Positions 41,024 through 53,189 of a DNA stretch of 64,000 nt are shown here, in pieces. The translations under genes were made by a program, and so were the position numbers. The stretch is taken from NCBI GenBank assembly GCA_905182985.1, contig CAJJDN010000170.1, positions 126,359 through 190,358 on the forward strand, written 5' to 3'. Numbering within the stretch: the first letter of the stretch is position 1; every line of letters starts with the position of its first letter. The notes beneath the pieces were generated by a model that saw nothing but the letters and a program-made list of their open reading frames with translations, did no database searches and was not told the origin of the DNA. The stretch is from Paramecium sonneborni. Its lineage: Eukaryota; Ciliophora; Oligohymenophorea; Peniculida; Parameciidae.

Positions 41024-41367
41024 ATGAATAAATTTTTAATTACATTAGCAAGAATACCAAAATGTCAACCAAGATTTGGATTTGCAGATATTTTGAAGGA
41101 TAAAGATAAAGGTGATGAAAGAGTTTATTTCACAAAAGAAGACTGTATACTATCAACTTGATTTATTAGAAAAATTAATGTAAAAATTACTTAAGAAAAT
41201 GAAAGAAAATAATGAAAAGCCTAAAACTTCAGGTAATGAAAAAGAAGATAAGGAAGATTTGCAAGTATTTTGCTATTTATACAATCAAGAAAATATTTTC
41301 CAGATATAAGATTAATTACACTGATGCTTTGGTTGAAGAAGTCTTAAATTGGAAGAGAGGAGATTGA
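41024..41367 (+). CDS. Small hypothetical protein
   Basis: About 95 residues over three exons (25-nt intron near 41,142-41,166; another 25-nt intron near 41,267-41,291). The N-terminus (MNKFLITLARIPKCQPRFGF) is basic with hydrophobic residues and could be a mitochondrial presequence; the rest is Lys/Glu-rich and helical. Ends NWKRGD. Its 3' 146 bp are repeated at 42216-42361 by the assembly duplication. Confidence 0.6.
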
Positions 41368-42214
41368 TATATAATAAAAATAAAAAAAATAAAGAACAAT
41401 CGTTACACCATAATTATACAATCATATTTAAAATTCATTCTTATACACAATTTTCAATACATTTCTTTCAAAGTTTTTAAAATTTGATGTTCAAAAATGA
41501 AAATATCTCGTTTCAAGAATAGCATCTTTGATTGATTTTGACAATTATTAATAATAATATCAAACAATTCATAGATTCTGATAATTTATACTTAATTTTT
41601 TTTAATTAATATTAACTATGCTTTTCAATGATTAATTATTTTGTGTTGATGTAAAGTGTTAACTTTTTAAAATATTGATTTATTATTGGAAAACTCATCT
41701 TTAGAATCAATAATAGGAATATAAAAGGTTATTATTAAAAACTACAAACTTATACTAGAAATATAATAATAACAAAATTAATCTTATTTTTTTCATATTT
41801 TGAAAAAAGAAAAACTGATTCCTTTTTTAAGTAAAAAAAAAATGACAATAATTTATAGATTAATTTTAAGAGATTGGAATATTTTCATGAAAAATTAGAT
41901 TATAGATTAATTTGTAGAAATTTTGAAACTTATGTAAAAGAAATTATATTAATTGTACTCAATTGCAAGGGAATAATTATCTAAGGAAATAAATTATTTA
42001 TTTATAATAAGTTTGAATCATAGATATATGTAAAATTCTACAATTTTAAATATTTACGAAATATCTAATAAATTCTTTTAGTTGCATAGAATGTCATTAC
42101 AAAAAAGTCCAAATAAAAAAATTTTATCTTAGTTCTGGGATTGAAATTTATTATATGACCAGAGAAAGAATATTTGAGAATATTTCAATAAATAAAATGA
42201 ATTACAAATTTTGC
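41222..42214. repeat. Direct repeat B, copy 1 (993 bp), left of a single-N gap
   Basis: Recurs at 42216-43208 at an offset of 994 with no difference that I could see. It covers the 3' end of the small gene above and about 850 bp of non-coding DNA. Same geometry as repeats A and C. Confidence 0.95.
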
Positions 42215-42215
42215 N
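42215..42215. other. Single-N gap
   Basis: One undetermined base between the two copies of repeat B. Confidence 0.98.
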
Positions 42216-42361
42216 TAAAACTTCAGGTAATGAAAAAGAAGATAAGGAAGATTTGCAAGTATTTTGCTATTTATACAATCAAGAAAATATTTTCCAGATA
42301 TAAGATTAATTACACTGATGCTTTGGTTGAAGAAGTCTTAAATTGGAAGAGAGGAGATTGA
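42216..42361 (+). pseudogene. Duplicated 3' end of the small gene at 41024 (assembly artefact)
   Basis: Identical to 41222-41367, including the last intron and stop. It lacks the start and first exon. An ATG at 42155 on the left contig reads into it across the N only by chance. Confidence 0.9.
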
Positions 42362-43208
42362 TATATAATAAAAATAAAAAAAATAAAGAACAATCGTTAC
42401 ACCATAATTATACAATCATATTTAAAATTCATTCTTATACACAATTTTCAATACATTTCTTTCAAAGTTTTTAAAATTTGATGTTCAAAAATGAAAATAT
42501 CTCGTTTCAAGAATAGCATCTTTGATTGATTTTGACAATTATTAATAATAATATCAAACAATTCATAGATTCTGATAATTTATACTTAATTTTTTTTAAT
42601 TAATATTAACTATGCTTTTCAATGATTAATTATTTTGTGTTGATGTAAAGTGTTAACTTTTTAAAATATTGATTTATTATTGGAAAACTCATCTTTAGAA
42701 TCAATAATAGGAATATAAAAGGTTATTATTAAAAACTACAAACTTATACTAGAAATATAATAATAACAAAATTAATCTTATTTTTTTCATATTTTGAAAA
42801 AAGAAAAACTGATTCCTTTTTTAAGTAAAAAAAAAATGACAATAATTTATAGATTAATTTTAAGAGATTGGAATATTTTCATGAAAAATTAGATTATAGA
42901 TTAATTTGTAGAAATTTTGAAACTTATGTAAAAGAAATTATATTAATTGTACTCAATTGCAAGGGAATAATTATCTAAGGAAATAAATTATTTATTTATA
43001 ATAAGTTTGAATCATAGATATATGTAAAATTCTACAATTTTAAATATTTACGAAATATCTAATAAATTCTTTTAGTTGCATAGAATGTCATTACAAAAAA
43101 GTCCAAATAAAAAAATTTTATCTTAGTTCTGGGATTGAAATTTATTATATGACCAGAGAAAGAATATTTGAGAATATTTCAATAAATAAAATGAATTACA
43201 AATTTTGC
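42216..43208. repeat. Direct repeat B, copy 2 (993 bp)
   Basis: Second copy of 41222-42214, then unique sequence to the right. Confidence 0.95.
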
Positions 43209-45111
43209 AATATTTTATATTTATAATACAAATTTTATAAACTTTATAAAAATAACTATCAAAAACTATTAATGCTTTTTAAATAATTTTAAGAAATGCA
43301 TAGTTTAAAATTTTTTCTCCATAATTCGATTAAATAGTTAAGATTAATGTGATTAATATAAAATATTAAAAATAAGTCAAAAAACAAATTTAGAATTATA
43401 TTCGATTAATTGAATATGTTTAAAAATGATTGAAACTTGAAGAATCTTAAAATCAACTTGATATGCAAGATCTCAGTATAAACCATTAAGTAATTATTGC
43501 TTATTTATAAAATAGTAAATTATCCACAAAGAATAGGTAAGACTAATACTAAAATAAGATAAATTATAGTAAATATCAAAGAGATATCTATTAGATATAT
43601 CTAATCAATAAATAATTCATTTCTAATTATTAAAAATAATAACTGTTATGATAGAGGTTCATCAGTAATTGATTATAATGGATTACTAATAAAATTAAGA
43701 CCAAAATTGATCTTAAAGCAAAATAATTCTGGAAATGATTATAAAAAATATGTAATTTTAGAATATTTTTTTTTGTGCATTGAAGGAAAAGCTGATTAAT
43801 AGGCTTTTATTTTTATCTATTCTTATTTTCTAATCTGTTAATTTTTGAAATTGAAATTTTTAGTTCTATCTTCTCTTCTAATTTATTTAGTTGTTTATTC
43901 CAAATTTAAAAACATTTCAATTTTGAATTAAATTGGGTTTTTTCATTTTAAAAATACTCAAACTTTTCCATTTCTTATTCTGTTTAATTGTAATTTTTAT
44001 CATATCATTTAATTTTAATTCTAATTTCATCTAATTTTTGAGTTCTTTTATTATTCTTATTTTTGATTTTCTAAAATTTAAATCTATTCATAAACTCATA
44101 ACAAATTATACTAATAATTACTAAACATCAATAATAAAGTTTTGATTACATAAAGTTTTAGTATAGTTTAAATGGGTAGGATTAACTAAAAATATTGTAT
44201 TTGTGCTAATCATTACCAAAAAAATTTATAACTTATGAGAAATTTAAATAATAAAGAAGTTTGTTATAAAATAATTAAAATAGTATTAATTCATTCAAAT
44301 TTAAATAAATTAAAGATTCATATATTTAAGTAATTTCAACTTATTTTAAGGAGAAAAGACTATAAAATTATGTATTTTTGATAAACTATAATAGAGATAT
44401 AGTAATATAAATGGAGGTTTATCATTCAACGTCTATATATAAAGGAACTGTAATCCAAATAATCTTATGATAAATAAAATTATAACAAATTCTGTAGAAA
44501 ATAATTCAGGGTTTTAATTTGGAAGTGTTCTTAAAAATAAATTTTTATTTTAATTATTAAAATTAATGTTGAAGAATTTATCATTTCAATTTTTAAAAAT
44601 TTAAATAATTGTCTTCATTTAAAAAATCAAGATCTAAAATTTTTATTTGTGTTTCGAAAAAATTTCTATAAACTCAAAACTTTTAAAAAATTTTCAAAAT
44701 TTTTTTTAATTCTACTTATCATAATTTATAAATAGTAATAATTTATTTATAATCATTAATTTATTTTACCAGAACTCTTGGTCTTTAGATTATTGTGAAT
44801 AAATTGTTAATTTAATTTTCTGTTTATTTATATCTTTTGATTCCCTATACAAATATTTCAATATTTGTGTTTTCTTCACTGAAATATTTAATAGTCCCAT
44901 ACAAAGATATAATAGATTAAGGCCAGAATATGATAATCTGTTATATGATTATATTAATATCTTTAAATAGTTTTCTATATTCATACAAATAATGAATCTT
45001 GAAGATATTTGAGATTGAGATATTCAATATTTTTGGTAATGAGATCTTAAACAATTTGATTATTATCTGAAATAATAACAATAGGCTTCAACAAATCCAT
45101 ATAAACCAGCT
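43209..45111. other. Long AT-rich region, possibly with gene relics
   Basis: About 1.9 kb with no convincing complete gene. On the minus strand near 43,790-44,080, three short Lys/Glu/Leu-rich frames in different phases look like a broken coiled-coil gene. The rest is A/T runs and short open frames. Confidence 0.45.
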
Positions 45112-45258
45112 TCAGCATCTAATTTACATTTTTACCCTAAAGAATTGATTATAGTCAATGATGAATTTGGTCAATTTGATTGAAGCTAGATGAATGATTT
45201 AACTAGTTAGATCAACATCTGTTGATGCATTATTGAGTGAATAAAGATATCTCAACAT
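45112..45258 (-). CDS. Possible small gene or gene fragment
   Basis: The ATG at 45258 opens MLRYLYSLNNASTDVDLT and continues for about 48 codons to a TGA. Two other protein-like frames lie just downstream on the same strand (LDAEAGLYGFVEAYCYYF; VIISDNNQIVQDL). They could belong to a spliced gene reaching about 44,930 or to a degraded one. I could not find introns that join them cleanly. It is divergent from the cNMP-binding gene, 72 bp away. Confidence 0.3.
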
Positions 45259-45330
45259 CTTAATTTTTAAAATCAGTCAAAGTATAATCATTGTGAATAA
45301 ATATTTCATCCAGATTGATATCCATTAATT

Positions 45331-47342
45331 ATGTAATAATAATAATAATAATAGGATAGTATTGAATTAGGTAATAAACGGAACTAGACAAGACTGCTTG
45401 AGTCAATAAATGAACTTACAATGTAACAGAAATAATCATTGTTAATAAATATTTTACAATGCCCAATAAAAGAGAGAAAGGCAGAAATATTATAGTTAAT
45501 GAGAATCATACTGTAGAAAGTGGATATTTTTCAATAATTTTAAGTTGAAAATATTGATTTTGAGGCTTATGATTATTGTTTGAAGCATCTAACATTTGAA
45601 AGCTTTTCAAAAGTATAAATCAAATTTCTAATTTTACAGAATACAGTTATATATGAAAAGGGAAATCAACCTCATTATATTTATGTAGTAATTTGTGGAT
45701 AAGTTTCATTATATTCTAATGATCATTCGGTTGATTAAACAAAAACAAAAAAGCATTCTACAACTGTTGATTATTGTAAAGAAAAACATTCTGTAAGTTT
45801 AGATTATCGTAAAGATTCTACATTTAGCAACCATATCTAATTTTCTGATTCTAAAATGAAAAGGTATATAACACAATCTCACTATATAGTTTAGTTAAAT
45901 TAACTGAATTTAAAGATTGGAAGACTTTTGGTGAATAAGCTATTTTAGATTAGAGATTAAGAATGAATATTGCAGTTTGTGATATTGACACTTCTTTAGC
46001 ACTTTTAAGTAAAGAAGATTATACTACAGCAGTTTAAATTTTAGAAAAGAAAAAGGAATAATATCGAATGAATAAATTTAAATTGAATCCTAGTTTTTAA
46101 GGATTGAACAAGAAGTTAATTAATTTTATGCTTTTTTCTTTTTAATCTTCAGATTATAAATTTAGAGATATAATTTATAAATAGGGATAAACTGATTCAG
46201 ATATAATATATATTATTAAATAAGGAGAGTTCTTAGTGTATTAGGATCAAAGTGAATAATAAATTCGAGTAAGAAAGTAAATTGCGATTATGACTACAGG
46301 TGAAATGTTTGGTGATTATGAAGCATTTGAAAGAATTCCTCGTTAATTCAGTATTTAATGTAATTCTCACACTGCAAGTTTAATTATCATTCCCTTATAA
46401 TAATTATATCAAAAATTATCTTACTAAAGCGAATAGCAATATATATAATAATTGAAATCATTGTGTCAAAGAAAGAATAGATGGTATCACGATTTCAAAA
46501 CTTCTATTGAATAGACATAAGAAAAATATTAGAATTTTTTGACAATTTAAGATTAAAAATTATAAAATGTTTAGAATACTTCATAAAATAAAATAGAACC
46601 ACCTATCAAATAATCAAAGGAATTTAAGTAATAAGCTGAGACTCCAATATGTGTAAGTCCAATAACTGAATTAAAAAATACATTGACTTATCTTACATCA
46701 ATAAATGATGGATATACAATAGAATGTTAGGAAGATTAAAAGATGAATACAACTACGAGAAATAAAAATAAGAATACAATATATGTAGTTTCTCCAGATT
46801 AATTGTAACCTTTGCCAAAAGTAAATTTGGTATCAAGTAGATAATACGAACGAAGTAAATTGTCAACACCTGATAGATTCAAATAGGTAATAAAACATAA
46901 AATGACAATTTTAAAGAGAATGCATAATGTATCACCAGAAGAGTCTGTGAAAATAAATAGTTTGTAATAAAAGACAATATATGTTTAATTGCCGAAATAA
47001 GTAAAATTGGAATAGAATATAGAGAAACAATGGCCAATAAAGGCTACTTTATATTTAAATGATTTAGATGAGAGAATAAGATATCATAGTAATAATTAGA
47101 AGATGTAGATTTGTAACAGCAGTAGAGATTAAAGTTTATATGAATAATTGAGTGTTAGAAATGATGGGAGTGAATATAATTCATAAAGAACTAGTAGAAT
47201 GGGATTATTGAATAATGTATTATAATATTCAGTAACAAAGAGAGGTAAGAATAAAAAGAAAAGAGCATTGACTCTTAAATATAGAGAGTATTTAGAATCG
47301 CAATTTTAATAAAAAACTTAAAATTCATTGCTATATTCTTGA
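45331..47342 (+). CDS. Protein with two cyclic-nucleotide-binding domains, no kinase domain
   Basis: About 650 residues. ATG is followed at once by six TAA and one TAG codon, read as a seven-Gln run. The first cNMP-binding domain covers roughly residues 70-220: NTVIYEKGNQPHYIYVVICG, then SLALLSKEDY. It is interrupted by a His/Ser/Lys insert. The second contains RDIIYKQGQTDSDIIYIIKQ followed by GEMFGDYEAFERIPRQFS, with the phosphate-binding cassette partly altered. The C-terminal ~250 residues are basic and Gln/Ser/Asn-rich, without a kinase or channel. Introns of 27 nt (near 45,620-45,646) and 26 nt (near 45,864-45,889). It may be a cAMP/cGMP receptor or scaffold. Confidence 0.75.
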
Positions 47343-47350
47343 TGATTATA

Positions 47351-50061
47351 TCATGATTCAGTTTTATAAATTGATGAAATGACATCTGATTTTTTTTCTG
47401 CAATTTCTTTTCTGGTTTTGAGATTGATAAGTGCACTAACTGGTCTATGATCACTATAGTTAATATCATGACATTTGTAATATTAATATTTATGTTCACA
47501 ATGTTCATGTTATCCTACTAAGATTCTATCAGTCCATGAAGGAGTTCTTAATTTATCATAAATATTAGAATATGGTTCAAATTTATAAGTAGGTAGAAAA
47601 TTGATATCAGCTTCTTTATATTATTTTAAATATTAATTCTATTCTCTATTGGTTAAGATTTCATCGTATTTTTATAATTGTCTATAATTATATATATATA
47701 TTTTTATACTAAAGAATTTCTTTGGCTTCATGAATTCTACTTTAATCAATAAATAATTTATGTCTTTAAGTAGATGTAATAACTTTATCTGCTTCAAGAT
47801 TAAGTCTGAAATTTAGATCGCCAAATAAAATTCGATAATCACATTATTCAATTTTTTCTTCTTTTTTTTTACCAATACCAATTTAATTAAATATGTTTTA
47901 ATGAATATCTTTAAGACTTTATAATCTAGTAGATAGACTTTTCTATCCATGTTCTAAATGACAATTAATGAAACATATTAATGTATCATCAATAAGCATT
48001 TTAATAACAACTGCTCCTTTATTAGCAATCTATCCTAAGAAACCCAGTTTAATAGTATCATAACTAACTTTAGTTATTCTATCTTGAAATCTCTCTTTAG
48101 CATATATAAATAATCCCATTCCCAATAATTCTTTAGATTTAATATAAATATATTTATCTTTCTATCTTAAATTAGTTGCAATCAATTTATCCCAATCTTA
48201 TAAATATTAAGATGATCCTACAACTAATCCTGTTCCAGATGTAACCATTTCTTATAATCCAATTACAATAATATCTGCAGAATAATCTATTATTTATTTA
48301 TTTAAATCATATGATTATGGAACAGTTTATCCTCCTACATTCCAAGTTACTACTAATATAGATCTTTCAGAAAAATTACAAAATTCTTATAATCTTGTTT
48401 TTAATTTTTCATCTATTTATTTACTATATGATGCAGTAATATCAGCATGATTACCTAATAAGATATCAATTGTTTCTTATTTATCATTATCTACAAAATT
48501 TTAATTTACAAATCTCAATAATGATTTAGTTCCATGATCTAATGTACCTGTTATATCTCTTTACCCTGTTCTTGTTATATTAGTATGAGTTGAACCAGTA
48601 CCTGTATATTGTATTGATAACATATCACCATTATCTGCCCATATATTTTTAAAATATTAAATAAAATAATTTGTTATTTTACTAGAATCTTCATCTAATG
48701 CTTCTATTGGAGACATTTTTAATAAATTTTAAAAATCTACACCTAATTATTTTGTTGATAAATCAAAAACACTCATTGCTATCTTTGTCTAAATAAAGTT
48801 AGTTCTATCAAGACAATCCATACAATTTGTTCTAAATATTCCATGTTAAACTGATAATACTTTTTTTGTTTTTAAATCTTCTAAATAAAATCCAAAATTT
48901 CTTATATGTTCCATTAATTTTCGTATTAATGGATTGGATTATGAAAAATCATTATTTTTACACTCATGATGAAAATCAAACCATTCATATTTTATATTTC
49001 CATTTAATTCTTCAGTATTTAATTTAACTTATTCCTCAAATCCTTCGGTTACCATTTATTCTGCACTCTTTTTTTTAGCCATTAAATTTAAACATATTAC
49101 TCTTGAATAATCTTCTATAAGACCTTTAAAATGTTTTTTAAATGCACTTTTAGTTAATTCTGCTGATCTCATTAATTTAGTTTCTGTTAATAATCCTCTT
49201 TAATTCCAAAATATAGGTACACTACCTCTTACTTATAAATGAGAACAACAATGGTTATTATAATATATTATTTATTCTGTTTCTACAAAATTAGCTACAT
49301 TTCCATCATCATCTATTCCTCTAGCATTATATCTTGTACCTGCTCTTTTACAAGATCTTCTACTAATTAAATAAAAATCTAATTTCTTTCCATTTATATA
49401 CAAATAAAAATAATTGATAAATCCTTATATTATATTAGTTAACCATTTCCTATCAATCTATTGTTTTAAATGATTTCTAATTAAATTCAAATTCCATAAA
49501 AACTTTTCTTCAGTTTTCTCTTCTATCTTTTATTTTACTTTTGATAATGTTAAATCATATCCATAAGAAAAATAAAATCCCATTACTAATAATTTTCTTA
49601 AATGTCCTATCATTTTTAAAATTTCATTTGCTTTTGCAGATTAAACAATTTTTTCATTTGGCTCATAAGGTAAAAATGCTACTGAAGCAATCTAAAATAT
49701 ATCCTATTCATCTATTGTGCAAATTAATTCAGCCTCATCTACTAATAATAAAAATGGTTTATCTAAAATATATATTGTTCCTAAGAAAGCTGAAAATGCC
49801 ATCTATTAATGTTCACTTTATGGTGGTGCTCCATCTATATATAAAAGTATATATATATTAAATACCTTTCTCATATAAATTTCCATTATCTCTATCAATT
49901 ATCAGATGTTTATCTATTGTTATTGTTTTCTAATTTGTTTCTATAACATATTATTTTGGATAAAAATGCACTTTGAATATTTATGTATTCTAAGTTTTAG
50001 TTGATTTTGCTTATGCATTTTTATTATCTGTATTGATTGTAAATGATGTTAATAATTACAT
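47351..50061 (-). CDS. Synaptojanin-like protein: SAC domain plus inositol 5-phosphatase
   Basis: Two phosphoinositide phosphatase domains in one chain of about 880 residues. The N-terminal SAC domain has the Cx5R-T motif in [13 protein letters not shown]. The C-terminal 5-phosphatase has [37 protein letters not shown] and [10 protein letters not shown]. All catalytic motifs look intact. This order is that of synaptojanin/yeast Inp51-53; there is no obvious Pro-rich tail (ends SSIYKTES). It clears PI4P and PI(4,5)P2 in endocytic traffic by family. A 31-nt intron at 49835-49865 lies in the 5' part. The start ([10 protein letters not shown]) is only 10 bp from the stop of the preceding gene. 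Confidence 0.9.
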
Positions 50062-50071
50062 AATTTTATAA

Positions 50072-52882
50072 TCAATTTAATATTACCAATAATTTAAGCA
50101 ATGAGTATCTATTTTCATATTCTTCCATTGCTCCTTTATAGAATTCTTCTGGACAATTCTCTACTATTTCTCTACCTATCTTTCCTAATTAATATATATC
50201 TATTTTATCTTCTTTAATATCATTCTCTGGATAATATTATGGAGTTAATCCTTTTCCTCTCCACCATTTTTATAATCTCTCATCCCAAAAATAAGAACAA
50301 TCAAAATCAATTATTACAGGATTACCATTCTTCTTCAATATATTACTTGGTTTTAAATCTCTATGATATATCTTTTTATGGTTTAGAATCTTTATTGATA
50401 AAGTTAAATCTTATAATTATCTAATATCCATTCTAGACATTGTTTCATAATAAGGAAAGAACATATAAAATTTTAAATTACTTGCATTTGTTTAACTTAT
50501 CATTAATTAATATTTTAAAGATATTAATTAAGCAAAACCTCTATAATTTAACTTATTTACTATTATTTAACCTAAAATTTCAATTAAACTATCCTTGAGT
50601 TTACTCTTTAATTGGTCTTAATATATTTCAATTATCTCCTTTATTTTCATTACTATTTTCTCATCATCATTCATAAAAATAATCACATCTTAAGTTAATA
50701 CATTACTTGTAGGATATTATTTGTAGAAGTTATCTTAATCAAATTATTCTACATTAGGAAATTCTTATTCAATCCTTACTATTAAATCATAAATTTCTTT
50801 ATCATCTATTAAATTACTAAATTACATTAATGTGTAAAATTGACCATCTTATATTGAATTGCTTCTTGAAATCTATGATAAAGACACAGAGTCAACTAAA
50901 ATATTTTAATTTCTTAATTGTTATTAATAAGAAATCCTATAAAACTCTTCATTAATTGAATTCTAACGACTCTTACTTTTTAAAAGTCTATCAAAATCAA
51001 TTTATCTGATAATCTCAGACAAATCATTTCTATTTTGAGTTTAATCTATCATTTTTAATTCCTCTCTTGATTATTAAATTAATTTTTGTAAATGAATATA
51101 GCATAAATCTTTATATACATTATTTAATGAAACCTTTTTTAAATATTCCACTCCTTCTTTATATCTTCCTTCATTCAAATACCTAATACCAATTGCATAC
51201 TAAATTTCACTAAGATCAGTGCTAGGAATGCATTACTCTATTAACATTTCTTCATTATTATATTATATTAAATATCTATAATTATCTACTATTTTTTAAA
51301 AAACTAATGATTCTTAAATGCTATATTTTTTCTTATTTTCTTTTTTTGATTTCTCAAATTAAGTTAAACTGTTCTTACATTGTTGAAACATTGAAATATC
51401 ATAGTAAAAATGACTTAATAGTAAATTCTCATAACAATCTTATGAGAAGGCAAACTTCTCTATCACATCAGATAAAGTTGTATATAATTTGCAATCAATA
51501 TATTATAAAAATTACTCCAATATTTCTTGTTTCTAATAATAATCTTTTGATATCATTTAATCAGTTCTCATATGACATACTAGTATTATATAAAATTGAA
51601 GAGTCTAAAAATAAGAGTTTAATTTGAACTCATATTCAATTTTCTATTTTATTGTGACTTTAGGAATGTCTTTATCTTTCAATTCAATCACATTAGCATA
51701 TTATTTTATGTCTTCATTTGGAATTTATATACCAATCAAATTGCTTCTAACTATATTTGATAGATATATTAAAAATTAATCACATTTTCTATATTTTTAA
51801 GATTTATTGAAATGTGATACGTCCTTCATATACTAATTACAAAAATGAGTGAAAGTTCTAATATGATAAGGCATTCCATCACTTTCATCTTATAATAATT
51901 CTTTTATCATTTCAATAGTTTCATTTGATTTTTATTAGAATATCGATAAGATCATTAATTTATATTTTAATTTGAAAATCCATTTATCTTTATTCTTACT
52001 ATCAAAATACAATTTGATATTATTTAATTATTTTGATATTTTATAAGCCTTTAAATAAAATTGATAGGCTTCATTGAATTATCCTAAATATAAGCAAATC
52101 TTAGCAATTTGATAATACAAAAAAGGAAGATAGGGATTAAAATCGAATTGCTTCTGACAAACCATACATACTTTTCTTAAAAAACTAAAAATCACTAATG
52201 ACAACCAATATTCTTTAAACCTTTTTAAAATTTTACCTAATTTAAGCATACTGAAAAGATGTGGTTCCTCATAATATTTATTTAAATAATAGATAAGACT
52301 AGTAATATGAGAAAGTCGTTATTTTCCATTTATTTTAAAAAAAAAGATTTCCCATGGCTTTTCAGTTAGGGCTAAATCAGTGAATAAAATTGCACCAATT
52401 TGATTGATGTGAGATATATCTTCTGACAGCAATGTAGAAAATGTTTTAGTAAATAAGGTTTCTTAAGTGAAATTACCTCTTATGCAGGCCAATTTGACTT
52501 AAGATCTATGTAATTATTTTTTTCTTTCAATTGTTAATTATAGAGAACCTTCATTGAATTGTTAATTAGCAAATTAAAAATTTTCAATGCTTTACAATAT
52601 TAATGAACATCTGTCAAGGATGAATTATTTAATTTGCTGATTTTCAAGAGTTTCAAGCTTCAGGAAACATGACTTTATTATTTAAAGAAGTTCTTCGCAA
52701 ACATCATTAAAATAGTTATTAGAAAATCTCTAACATTTGGGTATCTACCTTTTAAAAATGGGTTGAGTAAACTAATTAATTTTATCGAAGATCTCAAAAT
52801 GATTGATGGCTTCAGAAATTTAAGTTTAGATGAGAAATTAGCAGCCTTAAATAAAAAAATCAAATCCATAGAAAACATCCAT
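50072..52882 (-). CDS. Large helical-repeat protein with an atypical C-terminal protein-kinase domain
   Basis: One uninterrupted frame of about 936 codons with no intron, unusual here. Residues ~1-600 are helical with TPR-like pairs (PFLYYQIAKICLYLGQFNEA, YAIGIRYLNEGRYKEGVEYL cited as separate pieces). The last ~200 residues resemble a kinase C-lobe: LNHKKIYHRDLKPSNILK, then VIIDFDCSYFW where DFG is replaced by DFD, then KIDIYQLGKIGREI. No glycine-rich loop was found upstream and the C-lobe ends soon after, so the kinase may be truncated or divergent. HRD and Asn are kept, so activity is not excluded. Partner unknown. Confidence 0.72.
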
Positions 52883-52955
52883 ATCAATTGGGAATGCTTA
52901 ATTTTAATGATCATAGTGATGAAACTAGATATTTGAAATATTATTGTGTTTCATC

Positions 52956-53127
52956 ATGAATTTAGGATCATCAATAGTAAATTCGGAAACATATATGATA
53001 GGGTTGAGTACATATTGTAGAAAAGTTAAAAGTGAATTGGAATTTGAAAATTCAATAGAGTTGATAGTCTGATAATAGAGTGTTTAGTTGCATAATGGAC
53101 AGAGAGAGTGAAATTATTACATTTTGA
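52956..53127 (+). CDS. Possible very small gene
   Basis: The ATG at 52956 opens MNLGSSIVNSETYMIGLSTY. A candidate 19-nt intron near 53,062-53,080 joins it to IMDRESEIITF and a TGA. About 50 residues. It lies between two minus-strand genes, divergent from the kinase gene by 73 bp. Could be chance in AT-rich DNA. Confidence 0.3.
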
Positions 53128-53189
53128 TTATATTAATAGTGCTTATAATATATGAATTACATTATTATAAATGCAAAATAAAATCATTT

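Noticed and set aside
41222..43208. Insertion sequence or transposon from the 993-bp repeat
   Set aside because: No terminal inverted repeats, no transposase frame, no target duplication; ends are at the N.
45333..45354. Intron at the start of the cNMP-binding gene
   Set aside because: Splicing it would put the following codons out of frame; the poly-Gln reading keeps the protein intact. Kept only as a finding to test.
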